A stretch of 64,000 nt of DNA from Helicoverpa zea (Eukaryota > Arthropoda > Insecta > Lepidoptera > Noctuidae). How positions within the stretch are numbered: the first letter of the stretch is position 1; each line of letters begins with the position of its first letter. Of the stretch, positions 48,301-57,800 are shown piece after piece. The notes beneath the pieces are model-generated. The model made no database searches. It saw only the letters and a list, made by a program, of their open reading frames with translations, and had not been told where the DNA came from. The stretch is taken from NCBI RefSeq assembly GCF_022581195.2, contig NC_061472.1:3720001-3784000 (forward strand). Reading direction: 5' to 3'. Position numbers and translations under genes: made by a program.

Positions 48301-49724
48301 TCTCCCACTGACAGCCTACCAATCGGCAGCTAATGCACACAGATACAACTTGCAGGGACTCGAACCCAAGTTGAAACAAATTCAAATATCAAATCTCCAA
48401 CAGATTTAAATAATACACATTTAGAAAGTCAATTGGTGATCAATTTAGATTGAATTAGTTACAGTTTGACCTGAAAACATAGAAATTAACCAATTTCACA
48501 TCTAAATTTGTTTGGCAACATTCCCAGTCTCACCTAATGAAATAGGCACATTGTAATTACAGTCTTAGATGTGTAAATTTAGGTTCAATTAGAATGCTTA
48601 ACATACCAATTGGTAAGCAGATATTTTCATGGAGTTTTAATGCAGTCCAGTACATCAACATTCATTATTCAACACATAACATGTCAGTGAATAAAATAAA
48701 CAAGAAATTATGGTTTGATGTTTCCAATTGAAATAAACAAAAGTAATAAAAGATTATGATTTTCCTGAATAAACTTCACTCCATACAATTCTCTTACGTT
48801 CATTCATGTTCATATGTATCAGTCCTCCATGCACACAGTGATATGTGGAGCCGGCTGATAAAGAAAATTAATTATTAAATTGAAAATAAAGTGAAATTAA
48901 AATGATTTGATATTAATCAATATAAGACTGCTTTACTTTTATCTTACTAGATTACACATTAGGGAAATTGGCAGTATAATAAAAAAATATACTACAATGT
49001 ACTGAAATAATATCAACTTTACAGCAAGGAAAATTCTTACCTCTCCCCAAGTAGCTCTTTCCCATTTAACTCATAAACTGCATCATCTGCATCTCTATAA
49101 TCTTCAAATTCCTGTTTAGATAAAAGTTGTGTTTAGTTTATATGATAACCAATGCCCATTGTAGTAAGAGATGAGGCTTTTAAACAACTGCTGTAATGTA
49201 ATGTTTGTGTACGAAATTGTTTCAAAACAAATGAACTGTAGCAGTTGTAAGATAAATATAGAGGTAGCCTTTTTTATGTCTAGCTTATCTACCAATGATC
49301 ACCTCAAAGGAATAAATAGAAAGTAAACATAATTGAAGACTGTAGAATAGAATGTAATAGGTACTGCAAGCAAGTTTGTCACAGTACTATCCTATATCTG
49401 AATTAGGAGCATTCGATTCAGTGACAATCAAATAGAATTACAAAATACTTGATATAAAAAAAATAAACCAACAAAAAAGTTAAATTGATAAGGTATAATA
49501 TGACCTTCAAGATAATTCTAGAAAAACAAAACGCGGGAGATAAGAATATCAAGACCGCTATTAATTGTCAAAATAAATAGCCTTGTTTATGAACTCACCA
49601 CAAATCCATAGCCATTCTTGATGAGTATGTCCCTTATTCTGCCGAAGCCTTTGAAGAATTTCTCCAAATCTCTGTCTCGGACGCCGAAAGGCAGACCGCC
49701 GACGTAAACACGTGAGCCCACCAT
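39119..49724 (-). CDS. B52: SR splicing factor, B52/SRSF4-5-6 type (complete, nine coding exons)
   Basis: Nuclear RNA-binding protein that controls splice-site choice. Join, in transcript order: 49724-49599, 49111-49041, 48232-48137, 46550-46475, 44653-44580, 42650-42471, 41493-41395, 40423-40199, 39344-39119. The joined frame is 390 aa with no internal stop, and every junction is GT..AG with matching phase. RRM1 is residues 1-72, starting MVGSRVYVGGLPFGVRDRDL with RNP2 RVYVGG and RNP1 NGYGFVEF. A basic linker (66-98) contains ARG and Arg/Tyr/Asp repeats. RRM2 (about 107-180) carries SWQDLKD at 121-127, the signature of the SR-protein pseudo-RRM. Residues 183-390 form the RS domain. The two-RRM layout and RRM1 sequence match Drosophila B52/SRp55 and vertebrate SRSF4/5/6. 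Introns host three snoRNA-like units and several mobile elements. Confidence 0.95.
39345..40198 (-). other. B52: SR factor intron between coding exons 8 and 9
   Basis: GTAAGTCC to TTAACAG. No element recognised. A short stretch at 39766-39749 reads KRSRSK and is followed by a good GTGAGC donor, but it lacks a clear acceptor in a compatible phase. Confidence 0.65.
40199..40423 (-). CDS. B52: SR factor exon 8: RS domain with 27-nt tandem repeat
   Basis: 225 nt, acceptor GATTAG, donor GTAAGTCC. It encodes DRSRSKSRSPSASRAS, then repeated DRRSASRRS units, then SPRKSAERNGDKSASR and SPKAAS. Phase is correct with both neighbours. The antisense ORF across it is a shadow of the RS repeats. Confidence 0.9.
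40283..40390 (-). repeat. B52: Four tandem 27-nt coding units (DRRSASRRS)
   Basis: Units at 40283-40309, 40310-40336, 40337-40363 and 40364-40390. The first two are identical, the third differs at one base and the fourth at a few. Each encodes nine residues in frame, so copy-number change alters RS-domain length by multiples of nine. Confidence 0.9.
40424..41394 (-). other. B52: SR factor intron between coding exons 7 and 8
   Basis: GTGAGTAT to GATTAG, AT-rich. No snoRNA-like unit, transposon or exon recognised. Confidence 0.65.
41395..41493 (-). CDS. B52: SR factor exon 7: RS domain
   Basis: 99 nt between TTCCAG and GTGAGTAT, encoding SRSRRSSRSRSRSKSRPKSK then SPVAKSRSRSRS. The KSKSPVKSRS-like block resembles fly B52. 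Confidence 0.93.
41565..41638 (-). ncRNA. Box C/D snoRNA-like unit A, intron upstream of exon 7
   Basis: In transcript sense: C box ATGATGA (41634-41628), D' box CTGA (41600-41597), degenerate C' CTGATA, and D box CTGA (41572-41569). C to D spans 66 nt. TTTC before C can pair with GGAA after D to close a terminal stem. The sequence before D' is TTTACCATCTTTCGGGG (41617-41601). Its complement CCCGAAAGATGGT matches, from memory, a conserved segment of eukaryotic 25S/28S rRNA. The D box lies 75 nt from the next exon, typical of intronic box C/D snoRNAs. Boxes and spacing are seen; rRNA methylation guidance is inferred. Confidence 0.8.
41878..42442. mobile_element. Widespread lepidopteran interspersed repeat (CCGGCCAAGTGCGAGTCGG type)
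   Basis: Begins AAACCGGCCAAGTGCGAGTC and ends TTGGCTACGGAACCCTAAAA. The ends contain an 11-bp inverted pair, AGGGTTCCGTA at 41913-41923 and TACGGAACCCT at 42429-42439. An 8-bp tandem (GACAGACG) runs at about 42357-42390. I recognise this as a very common lepidopteran repeat; its formal class is uncertain to me. ORFs inside it are not genes. Confidence 0.8.
42471..42650 (-). CDS. B52: SR factor exon 6: end of RRM2 and start of RS domain
   Basis: 180 nt between CCTTTAG and GTATGTAA. It encodes VVEFATHSDMRAAIEKLDGT and ELNGRRIRLIEARRG, closing RRM2, then RRRSRSSSSRSRSRSRDRR. Reading through the donor reaches a stop soon, so splicing is required. Confidence 0.95.
42721..42793 (-). ncRNA. Box C/D snoRNA-like unit B, intron upstream of exon 6
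   Basis: In transcript sense: C box ATGATGA (42789-42783), D' box CTGA (42755-42752), perfect C' TGATGA, and D box CTGA (42727-42724). C to D is 66 nt, the same as unit A. The guide before D' is identical to that of A over 17 nt (42772-42756). The stretch before D differs. A weak terminal stem can form between TTTC and GGA. The D box lies 73 nt upstream of the exon. Confidence 0.8.
43532..44035 (+). mobile_element. PIF/Harbinger-type MITE with 44-bp inverted repeats
   Basis: Arms 43532-43575 (starting GGGCACCTACGCATTATGCG) and 43992-44035 are exact reverse complements over 44 bp. TTA duplicates flank it at 43529-43531 and 44036-44038. A 3-bp TTA duplication and GGG-starting ends fit PIF/Harbinger. 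Perfect arms suggest recent movement. The 504-bp element keeps the beginning of a coding region, listed separately. Confidence 0.85.
43799..43987 (+). pseudogene. Truncated MADF-like ORF inside the Harbinger MITE
   Basis: ATG at 43799 begins MDFVTEKIIIEIQNRPAIW, which resembles the first helix of a MADF (Adf-1/Myb-like) domain. Harbinger elements usually encode such a DNA-binding protein beside the transposase. After about 30 codons the sequence becomes terminal-repeat derived, so only the start survives. The MADF reading is by eye, and expression is not implied. Confidence 0.5.
44580..44653 (-). CDS. B52: SR factor exon 5: middle of RRM2
   Basis: 74 nt between TTTGCAG and GTAAGTTG, encoding DLKDYMRQAGEVTYADAHKQ then HRNE. 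DLKD completes the SWQDLKD signature begun in exon 4. Strong match to fly B52. Confidence 0.95.
44721..44793 (-). ncRNA. Box C/D snoRNA-like unit C, intron upstream of exon 5
   Basis: In transcript sense: C box ATGATGA (44789-44783), D' box CTGA (44756-44753), perfect C' TGATGA, and D box CTGA (44728-44725). C to D is 65 nt. The guide TTTACCATCTTTCGGGG is again unchanged (44773-44757), while other parts differ from A and B. Beyond the boxes TTGCAAAGT pairs with ACTTTTGCAA with one bulge, giving an external stem. The D box lies 71 nt upstream of the exon. Confidence 0.8.
44892..45435. mobile_element. Decayed element with about 45-bp imperfect inverted ends
   Basis: The left end CAGCGTTTTCGTATACG (44892 on) continues to GCATTGTTTACGTG. 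It matches the reverse complement of the right end (about 45392-45435), which reads CAGCTTTTCGTATACG and ACATTGTTTACGC, with several mismatches. The interior has no protein-like ORF. It looks like an old DNA-transposon derivative. Confidence 0.5.
45640..45830. other. GC-rich patch of unknown nature in the SR-factor intron
   Basis: About 150-190 bp with runs such as GGCGGGGGCCACCGGGTGAC, well above the surrounding GC level. It may be a fragment of a GC-rich retrotransposon. No splice-compatible SR-protein exon is present. Confidence 0.35.
46475..46550 (-). CDS. B52: SR factor exon 4: linker and start of RRM2
   Basis: 76 nt between GACTACAG and GTAAGAAA, encoding YRYGPPTRTEYRLVVENLSS then RISWQ. 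The first base completes a GAT codon. Very close to the fly B52 segment RYGPPLRTEYRL. Confidence 0.95.
46551..48136 (-). other. B52: SR factor intron between coding exons 3 and 4 (1.6 kb)
   Basis: GTGAGTGT to GACTACAG. It starts with a GC-rich segment (48136 down to about 48010) that resembles exon composition, then turns AT-rich. Retention would give a stop almost at once (TGA spanning the donor), leaving RRM1 only. No snoRNA-like unit or transposon was recognised. Confidence 0.65.
48137..48232 (-). CDS. B52: SR factor exon 3: end of RRM1 and Arg/Tyr-rich linker
   Basis: 96 nt between GCCGCAG and GTGAGTGT, encoding VVVEPARGIDRSADRYRRD then RYYERDRGRSRY. VVVEPARG matches the end of RRM1 in B52. 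The linker is richer in Asp and Tyr than the Gly-rich fly linker. Confidence 0.92.
48233..49040 (-). other. B52: SR factor intron between coding exons 2 and 3
   Basis: GTAAGAAT to GCCGCAG, AT-rich. No feature recognised. Confidence 0.65.
49041..49111 (-). CDS. B52: SR factor exon 2: RRM1 core
   Basis: 71 nt between CTAAACAG and GTAAGAAT, encoding EFEDYRDADDAVYELNGKEL then LGE. It completes RNP1 (NGYGFV|EFED). Too short for ORF detection, certain from homology. Confidence 0.95.
49599..49724 (-). CDS. B52: SR factor exon 1 (first coding): RRM1 start
   Basis: 42 codons from ATG at 49724, donor GTGAGTTC. An acceptor TTATCAG ends at 49728, three bases before the ATG, so the 5' UTR lies mainly in an upstream exon. 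MVGSRVYVGG is the invariant start of this SR subfamily, which fixes the start codon. Confidence 0.95.
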
Positions 49725-49727
49725 GTT

Positions 49728-50300
49728 CTGATAACAGTATAAATAAACTATTTTACAACAATATAACAAGTTTTTCAATGAAGAAAGACGACCTCTTTAC
49801 GAGAAATGCAGCCACTGAGGCTAGAACTAAATGTGGAACGTGTAAATTTGGCAAATGCGTCGATGCGTGGCGGCCCGCCACTGGCGGCGTTTTTAGCCCC
49901 CGCGTGGGGTACAACTTCAACACTAATAGAAATATAGTCGCTTATTCCAATTTACTATACACAACAATATACTGTTTATTTCGAAATCGATGCTTCAAAC
50001 GTTATCGATCAAACGTGGTAATTTATCTACATGAAATTCACACACCGACGCAGTATCAAAACAGTGACCGAGCAATTAAATATGTATGGGAATAAAAGAC
50101 TAACGAAATGAAAAACCAATAGCGTTAACTTAGATCTTACACAAAAATAAACCGAAATATTCTTACAATACGTTTAAGAAATTATGCACAACTCCACGAG
50201 TTCAAGAACTTCACCCGCGTCTTGCGACGAAACAATATGGCGGCTGTACCCGGGCAAATTTTAACTCAGGTAGAAAATAATATTTACCTTATTTAACAGG
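49728..50300 (-). promoter_or_regulatory. B52: SR factor 5' region: non-coding first exon and promoter (approximate)
   Basis: The acceptor just before the start codon requires an upstream 5' UTR exon. A good minus-strand donor, GTATT|GTAAGAAT, is at 50167/50166. Above it is a GC-richer stretch with GCCGCCATATTG, a YY1/pho-like motif, at about 50226-50237. This is a plausible first exon and promoter, but the transcription start is not determined. Confidence 0.35.
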
Positions 50301-53300
50301 ACATAAAATACATCAACTTCTAGAATTTAGTTTCTTGCTGCTTTTTTAACAATATTTAGCGTTCATTAGTGTATTATTTAGTTTAAATTTCAATACAGCT
50401 ACACTCCAGACACGTGCACCAGTTTCGCAGAGGCCGGAAGTGAAACTAAACTCTAGAGATGTGACTACAATCAAGAATCAACTACGATGTTTTATAATGT
50501 GTATGATTGTAGTCGATTAAGTTTTAGTTACAATCGAAATCACTAGGTTTTTCTGGGTGGTATTTTAAACTGTCATAATCGATCAAATTCATTATTATAT
50601 GTGATAATAATCAACGAATACTTAAAAAAGATATAATCTCTGACTATTCTATTCATACATGTGTTTTTGTAATATCAATATTTAACTAAAATCTACTATT
50701 TACTATTTTGTTTATCACTTGCTAGGTTGCCAAAAGAAAAAATTTATTGGTCAAAACAAGGACTATGAATACTATGATAGAATTTATTTTCATAGCACGC
50801 TTTTATTATGTCAACCTGTCTACCGATATCTTCATGTTTGTGTTTGTGATAATAATTTACGTATAACATGTAAAAACTGTTATCTTTTATGTTCAATTTA
50901 CAACAAGTAGTTTTAATCTCTAAAATGTTTTCCAATTATTGTTATTTTTTTATTTTTTTCCTATTTGATTTTGTTTTACTTGCTACAATTGGTTTTTATG
51001 TTATGTACACTTATAATATTGAGTTACACTATGTTCGTGGGGGGGGCCTGGTAATCTGCGTGACAGGGTTTCCTAGTGCGGATACCAGTCTCCCACAAAG
51101 GACTGGTCTGAAAAATGTTGTGAACTTAATTTTAAGAACCTTTGTGGAAGAGAAATAAAGAAAGATTTTAAATAAAAATTTAAAAAAATAATAATTGATT
51201 ACCGTTTATATCGATATAAGCTACAATCGAGTGTTTACATTTCAGTGTAAATCACTAGCCGGATATCGCTGTGTTGCCAGAAGCAAAAAATAATTGATCA
51301 AAACAAGGAACCTTGATCATACAAAGAAGGTTGGAATTCATTATTGGGAAAATATTCTTGTAAAATAAATATTAATTTTGTATGAGTCACTGTAAAAGTT
51401 TATTTAAAATTCATGTGATTGAAATAAAATTGGTCTTATCAGATAAAACTTAAATTACTGAATTGAGGTCCCAAGCCAAGGATAATCGATAATCTATCCT
51501 ATCCTTTTATCTATCCTGTGTCTTTGGTGTGAGTCGATTAGAATACCTATTTATTCGCACCTACAACACTGGAGACCTTATTATTTTCAGGATCATTACT
51601 TTTTTGGGATAGATACAAGGAACTGGCAAGAATGAAGGAGTGGGGTGGTTCCATAGGATTACGTTTGGGATGAAGGAAGTTTTTCTTTTAATTCTAATCT
51701 TATCCTGGCAGACATACTCCGCCAATTTCTCTGTTTCATTACAGTCCTCAGTTTTAATAAAAACAACCAATTTAAAATTCAAAATTTTATTTCCATTCCA
51801 AAAGCCAACATATTATAATGCAACCGATTAATCATACGCTCTCGAGCCCTTTCGAAGAAAGAAAAAATTAAATGCATTTCCGTCGCATGTCTATTTTCTT
51901 CCAATTATCTAGTTATACACTAAATTAAAAAAATTAAAAGAAATATGACACACTACTAGGGGCACTGACTGCCTTATTAAGAAAATTATAGAATGTTGGA
52001 AGTACTTTCGCTGTGGTTTTTTTACAATAATAAAATTTCAAAATACTAGTTACCCGATGGGATAAAAACAATCCAAAAAAGCGTTTTTAGCAAACCACAG
52101 GGAGAGTGTACTTAATTACATACTAATTATACATTCGTTATAAGAATGCGCCACTCAAGACAGTCACACTAAGGCATTTTACATTACATCTGTCCTGTAA
52201 GGACTTGGCTCACACATCGAAAGCATAACAACTTTAGTACCTAGACCAAAAGACAAAAAATCTGGAAAACTAAAATTCCAATTTTATATAATTCTGTTTT
52301 CAATATGATAAAGTTTATCTCTTTCAGATCAACCATTTAATTTTTTTACAATATTTTCAGAAGGTACATTTTGAGCTAAAATTAGAATATTTTAACCGTT
52401 AGAGAGACAGTTGCTAGTTTCTACTCTACATCCTTAATTGATACCTACAAATTTTGGATAAAATACTGTAGTGTATATTTAAATTGCCGAATCAATGGCA
52501 TATTATAATATAATGTCTGAGCAACATATTATGAGCAAGTGTTGCCCACGCAGTAAATTATGTTGATTGGTAGAAAAAAATATGTAAACCGGTACGTAAA
52601 GAAACACAATAAGGTATGTTTACGTTTACGTATTTTTAAATTGAATATTCAGACTGAATACAGTCTGCCTAGATTTTGAGAAGTATATTTAAGAAAAATA
52701 AAAAGTATATAAACATTTAATAATAATATTAAAATGTCCTAGAAAATTCATGGCTAAAAGGGGAAAAGTATTATAATTGACATAATATAGTTATTTAAAA
52801 ATAAATCAACAAATAATTGACAATACAATAAATAGTTACACATATTAAAAACTAAATATTTAATTATAAAACAGAAAATCAATAACAATGAATAATATTT
52901 TTATTTAATCAGGCACATCATAATTTATTCAATGGTATTCGATTATAATATTTGGATAGTGATTGATGAGAATAAAATTGACGAAATTATTAATAAGATT
53001 TGAAAATGATTCATATTGATTTATAATCAAGGCTCGTAATATTCACTATACAATGTACATACACTAGCAGATCAACCTATCCGAATCTGTCAAATTTTAT
53101 CAATCAAACGTTAACCTTCCTTTATTGTGATAAGGTTGAAAATCTATTGAAGAAATTTGTCATTTGGAGGTAGGTTGATCTGCTGTCGTTTGTACGCAAA
53201 TAGTTATTTTCACGGACCAATTACTATTGGGCCTTATATTTTTTGTGTATGTCACCAGAAAACAGTGAAAATGAAAATGTGTTTGCTATTTAGATTCATG

Positions 53301-54567
53301 GTTTTTCGTGATTGACACAATAAAATTACTAAGAATTATAGATATGTATTGAATCAAATGTTTGTTAAATTGAAACACTAGTTTATCAGTCTTTATAAAT
53401 ATTTTTCAGGTAAGGCCACGACGATAACTCATTAAAATGAGAACTGATAATTCTATTTCGAGGAAGAAATAAGTTGTCGTTGTCTTAAATGTTAGATTTT
53501 TAGTGACTTTTTCATTGAACTGACTTAAGTTGGGGCCTTAAACATGAACTTATGATAAGCCTGCTTGCTTAATTTGACTTGTTTTTTTTCATATTTGAGA
53601 AAGATTTTATGCTCTTCTCCCAAGCAATGGATAGTATTACAAAAGTCAAATCAAGCTAGCCTCTTTGGTCCCCGTTTTTTTATACCAGCCAGTGAATGAT
53701 TCAGTGCGGTTGCTCTGTTGCAGGGCTATCAAAGGTAGCCTGCATTGATTATAAAATATTATATAAATATACACTAGGTATATAATAATATCTCTCACAT
53801 ATAAACCAGAATAACCCACCAAAACTCATGCCTGGTCACGTGAACTCATGAAAAAGTCATTAAAAATCTATTTTTATTGAAAAATATTGTTTTCAGCAGA
53901 ATATCTGTCACACAGCGCATTCTCACCTATTTTAAGTAATCTATCAAATAATTGTACTAAAATAGGCATGCTTCTACTCTACAGACAAACTTAAGAAACG
54001 TTTGTCAATGTTAGTACATTATTACTAAAATATAGACTAACTATTTTGAACTTCATCTGATACAGATGATTTATTATTTTTTTGGAACACTTTTTCAATT
54101 TGAACTTTTTTTTGCTGTGAGCAATTAAAATGTCTAATAATGCGAATAGATCTTAATTAACTTCATCTTGCTAAACGTTAGTCATTCCAATATTTCGGTC
54201 ACATCTATGTAGTTTAAAAATCTTCATGTTAAACATAATCATAACTTGGTTACTTCTACATGTCAGTACGTCATTTCTGGAATTCTCCATAGATACGTTT
54301 CTATGTTAGTAACAACGTCAATCAAAACCTTTACTCATTCTAACCATTGTCTAGTCAAAATGTTAGTAAAATAATAATTAATTATTGCTTCACGCAATCC
54401 TGACTTTCGTCAACTTTCGGAACGAACTCGTTCTACATTCAAAAAACCGTCACAGTTCCAAGCCGTTTGAATACTTCAAATTGGCGTTAGCACAAAAGGC
54501 GTGCTGAATACTGAAACCTTTAGCTAGCTAGCTAGTGATTGTCACGTGGGTTTGCAGGTTTAGTGGT
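50301..54567. other. Intergenic region between the KASH gene 3' end and the SR-factor promoter
   Basis: Mostly AT-rich. An imperfect direct repeat of about 37 bp (GTTGCCAAAAG... and GTTGCCAGAAG...) is at 50726-50762 and 51273-51308. A possible LINE 3' tail (about 51030-51175) has the A-rich end AAATAAAGAAAG. A small inverted-repeat element is at 53066-53184. The 3' UTR of the KASH gene must occupy part of the right side, with a minus-strand AATAAA candidate at 54070-54075. No coding sequence recognised. Confidence 0.5.
53066..53184. repeat. 119-bp element with inverted ends AGCAGATCAACCT
   Basis: The left end AGCAGATCAACCTAT and right end TAGGTTGATCTGCT are reverse complements over 13-14 bp, and the match continues imperfectly to ACAAATTT/AAATTTGT. 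A small non-autonomous element or foldback is likely. Confidence 0.5.
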
Positions 54568-54808
54568 TCAGACTGGGGGAGGGCCTCGTACGTAGCGGAG
54601 CTGTGGTGTGAGTGTTTGAGCGAGGGAGTTGAGGGCGTCGCAACAACGAGGCCTCTCAACCAGCCAAGCGGCCAAGAGTAGCGCCACGAGGCACAACTGT
54701 ATGGGCAGTGAGGACCGCAGTACTCGCCACACCCAACCTCCTCGGGGACTGTAGTCGGGGTCGCCAGACCCTGTTTTGCTGCCGGCAACCGCAGCAATGC
54801 TGTTGTCC
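54568..54808 (-). CDS. KASH exon: transmembrane KASH domain and stop
   Basis: 241 nt after TACCCAGCAG. It encodes a short linker, GGWVWRVLRSSLPIQ, a hydrophobic helix LCLVALLLAAWLV, then a luminal tail of about 29 aa ending RYVRGPPPV and TGA (54570-54568). WRVLR..LP.Q and the PPPx end are the KASH hallmarks. The luminal Cys 23 residues before the last residue is at the position that forms a disulfide with SUN in vertebrate nesprins. The 89-aa ORF over the same DNA is in a different frame. Confidence 0.95.
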
Positions 54809-57800
54809 CTGCTGGGTAAGAAAAATTGAATTTATATTGATTTGTCTATAGATATGTAAATGGCTGAAAGGTTTAAAATATATTCGCCCAATTTATAACG
54901 TGTGTAGGTACCAGTGTCAGAAAAAGATTTAATGTTGTGTGAACCTTCTTGCAAAGTCACTGTGTGAAAGTTTAAGAGAATAATTACAGTAATGTAACTT
55001 ACGTTTCCTCCTCAATCTTCAGATCCGGAATGCTGAGCTCAACTAAAGCGCGACACGATTCTTGTAGTGTACGCACTTCGTTCTCTGTTTGCTCCATACG
55101 CTGTAATAAATAAGAACATAAATTAATTTATAAATTATCAAACGGACGATTTATAATGCTTGTTTCAAAATGCTTTTCTGGTAACTTTCTACTCATAAAA
55201 TAGAAAAGACGTCTATTAAATCGTTATGGAACAAACCGTCTTTAACTAATTAATTCTATAGTTTAGTTTATTCCCTTTAGCACTTTGTTTCTTACAATTA
55301 ATACTTCTTGCAGAATAATGGATTTAAACAAGATTCATAACTAAAGTCACGGTAAAGATATATTTTAAAGTGTGCTGAAGTAAAATAAAAAAAAAATATC
55401 AGTGATCTTATGTTAACATGCATGCATGGGAAACTTAAATGGCTTTTAGGGGGTAGAAGAATATGTACCTACACTATATTTACAAACTTAAACTACTAAA
55501 TATTTATTAAGTAATTAATTCCTCACCTTAGCAATAGCCCTCTGAGCCGGTGAATTCGGCGCCAGCGCAGCCTGCAAGCGCCTGGCCAGCTCTCGCAGAG
55601 CGCTCAGCCGTCGCGCGCGGCGCCCGGCGCCCTCGCTGTCGCCGTCCGATATACCGGAGTCGGAGAGCGAGTCGCATGTTGAACCACCCTGGAAGAAATA
55701 TATGGTTAAGTTATGGGATCATGGTCTATTGAATATGACTGGGCTTTTGGAATAGATAGTACCTACATAACAAAGACTTAAAGACTACGGAACTGAAGGT
55801 TCAAGGTGATGGAACTGATGTTTAGTGCGCCTAAAGTTAGACCGTCTGTAAGTGCCATGAAAGGAGGACATAAAGGAATGATTTTGGGTCATAAGCTCGC
55901 CCTGAAAAAATCCACAGATCCAACTAAGTACTAAAAGCAAGAAGTATTCTGATGCTTACCTTCTTCTTATCCACAAGAGACGCGGCCAGTTGCCTAATTT
56001 GGGCGGCGACTTCGGTCTGGTCCCCAGTAATGGCACCACGGTCCCTCAAGGCTTCCAGAGTTGCCAGGTCACCTCTCAAAGCACCTTGGAGTTCTCTAAG
56101 AGCACTCTCCCATTCTGCCCAAGCACAGACTGCTTTTTCCAAAGATAGAAGCTCGTTTGAAGTCCTGGAAAGATTTTAAGATTAAGAATCCGCTAAAATT
56201 GCAACAGGTAATTTACAGTATATTTGAATTGATTTTGGCTTTCAAGAAAATGAAATCTTTTAGTAGGTATTTTTCAATATGAAGATTTCAGTCATTTAAA
56301 GTTATACAGACTGCATAAGTTTCAGCTTCAAGTTTAAAGTAAAAAATGTGCAATAACCTTCTCACATTATTTTTTACCAGCAAAAACGAGACATGCTCAT
56401 TCAAACAATGTCAATGTACCCATGACGAACAATGAGAGGAGCAATGATTCACTCTAATACTTAGGTATGGCTTTACGCTTCAGTAGTCAATAGATTTTGT
56501 TTATCTGTATCTCACGACTTGTCTCCGTTTAAGTCTTTTGCTTTTTGTTTGAATGAATCACTGTTTATAATTCATGTGACTATCTTGGGAAGGTGAAGTC
56601 AGTCTTTTCTTGTGTGAAATTCAAAGAAATTAGTACTATGTTTGAATCTATCCATCGCTTCTATGTACTCTTTTGTATTAACATAAACAAGAATAGGGTG
56701 TGTAATAAAAGAATTAACAACAGCTGGTTTGAATGCTTAACGAGGAAGTCTTATTCAAACTTATGTGAATTGAGCAGTTATTATACTTCTGTTTCTTATA
56801 ACAGCGCTTTCAAACTGACAGATTTTTGCTTTATGGATTGTGTCGCACATAGACCAATCGTCTCAGGTTTGTATTTGCGAAAATGTGATAATTATCAATT
56901 CTTCTTACCGTTGATGAGCATCATCCCACGCAGATAGCAAAGCTGCCAGATCAGCACCAAGGCCGCCGTCATCATTCTCCATGTCTCCCAGAGCACGACG
57001 CACTGACACGGTCAGTTTTAACATGGATACCTTGCATTCTAGCAGGCGGGATAGACGCTCCTGTGGATGAGAATATGACGTTAGGATTATTACACATTAT
57101 ACTCATTAGTTAATGAGTTATATACACTTTCGAAGTAGGAATTATATCTAACTAGATACCATAAGCGCTTTCACTCGCGTCTTATAGGAATTATTCTGAG
57201 TACCCGGATTAAAAGTATCCGATAGAATACTTTTAAACCTACCTTTCAAGAATGTCATAAATATAAGTAGGTATCTTAGTACTTAGTTCCTGAGTCTGAA
57301 TTTGAAATCCAAGGGGAGTTCCATATGACTACATATTCTGAATATGAGCTCATTTGCAAGATTATCTCGTTTGGTGTATAAAGTGACACTTAATTTTGAA
57401 GTGGTGCTCAAAATGCTTATCAAACTCGTATATAGACAAATATACTTGAGTAAGACCTTAGCGTTTGAGTAATCGGACGTAAGACCGGTACTGTGTAAAC
57501 TAATTAACTAACCGGAATAGATTACACTAATAGGCGAACAAATTATGTTCACCACGTTAAGCAGCTATTAAGACACTAGAAATTGTAGGTTCATTATGAT
57601 AAGCTTGAGTCTGTCTATTAGTGGCCACATAGTTATCTATGGGTCGACATCAATCTTAATGTTCTCTGTCTCACTAAAAGTAAACCTTATATTTATGGAG
57701 GCAGAAAGAGAAGAAGTGATTGGATTGCCACGGCATATTGCTACCGCATTTAAAATTGCAGCGATGTGAAAATGATATCTTCATTGCAAGACTCCCAAAA

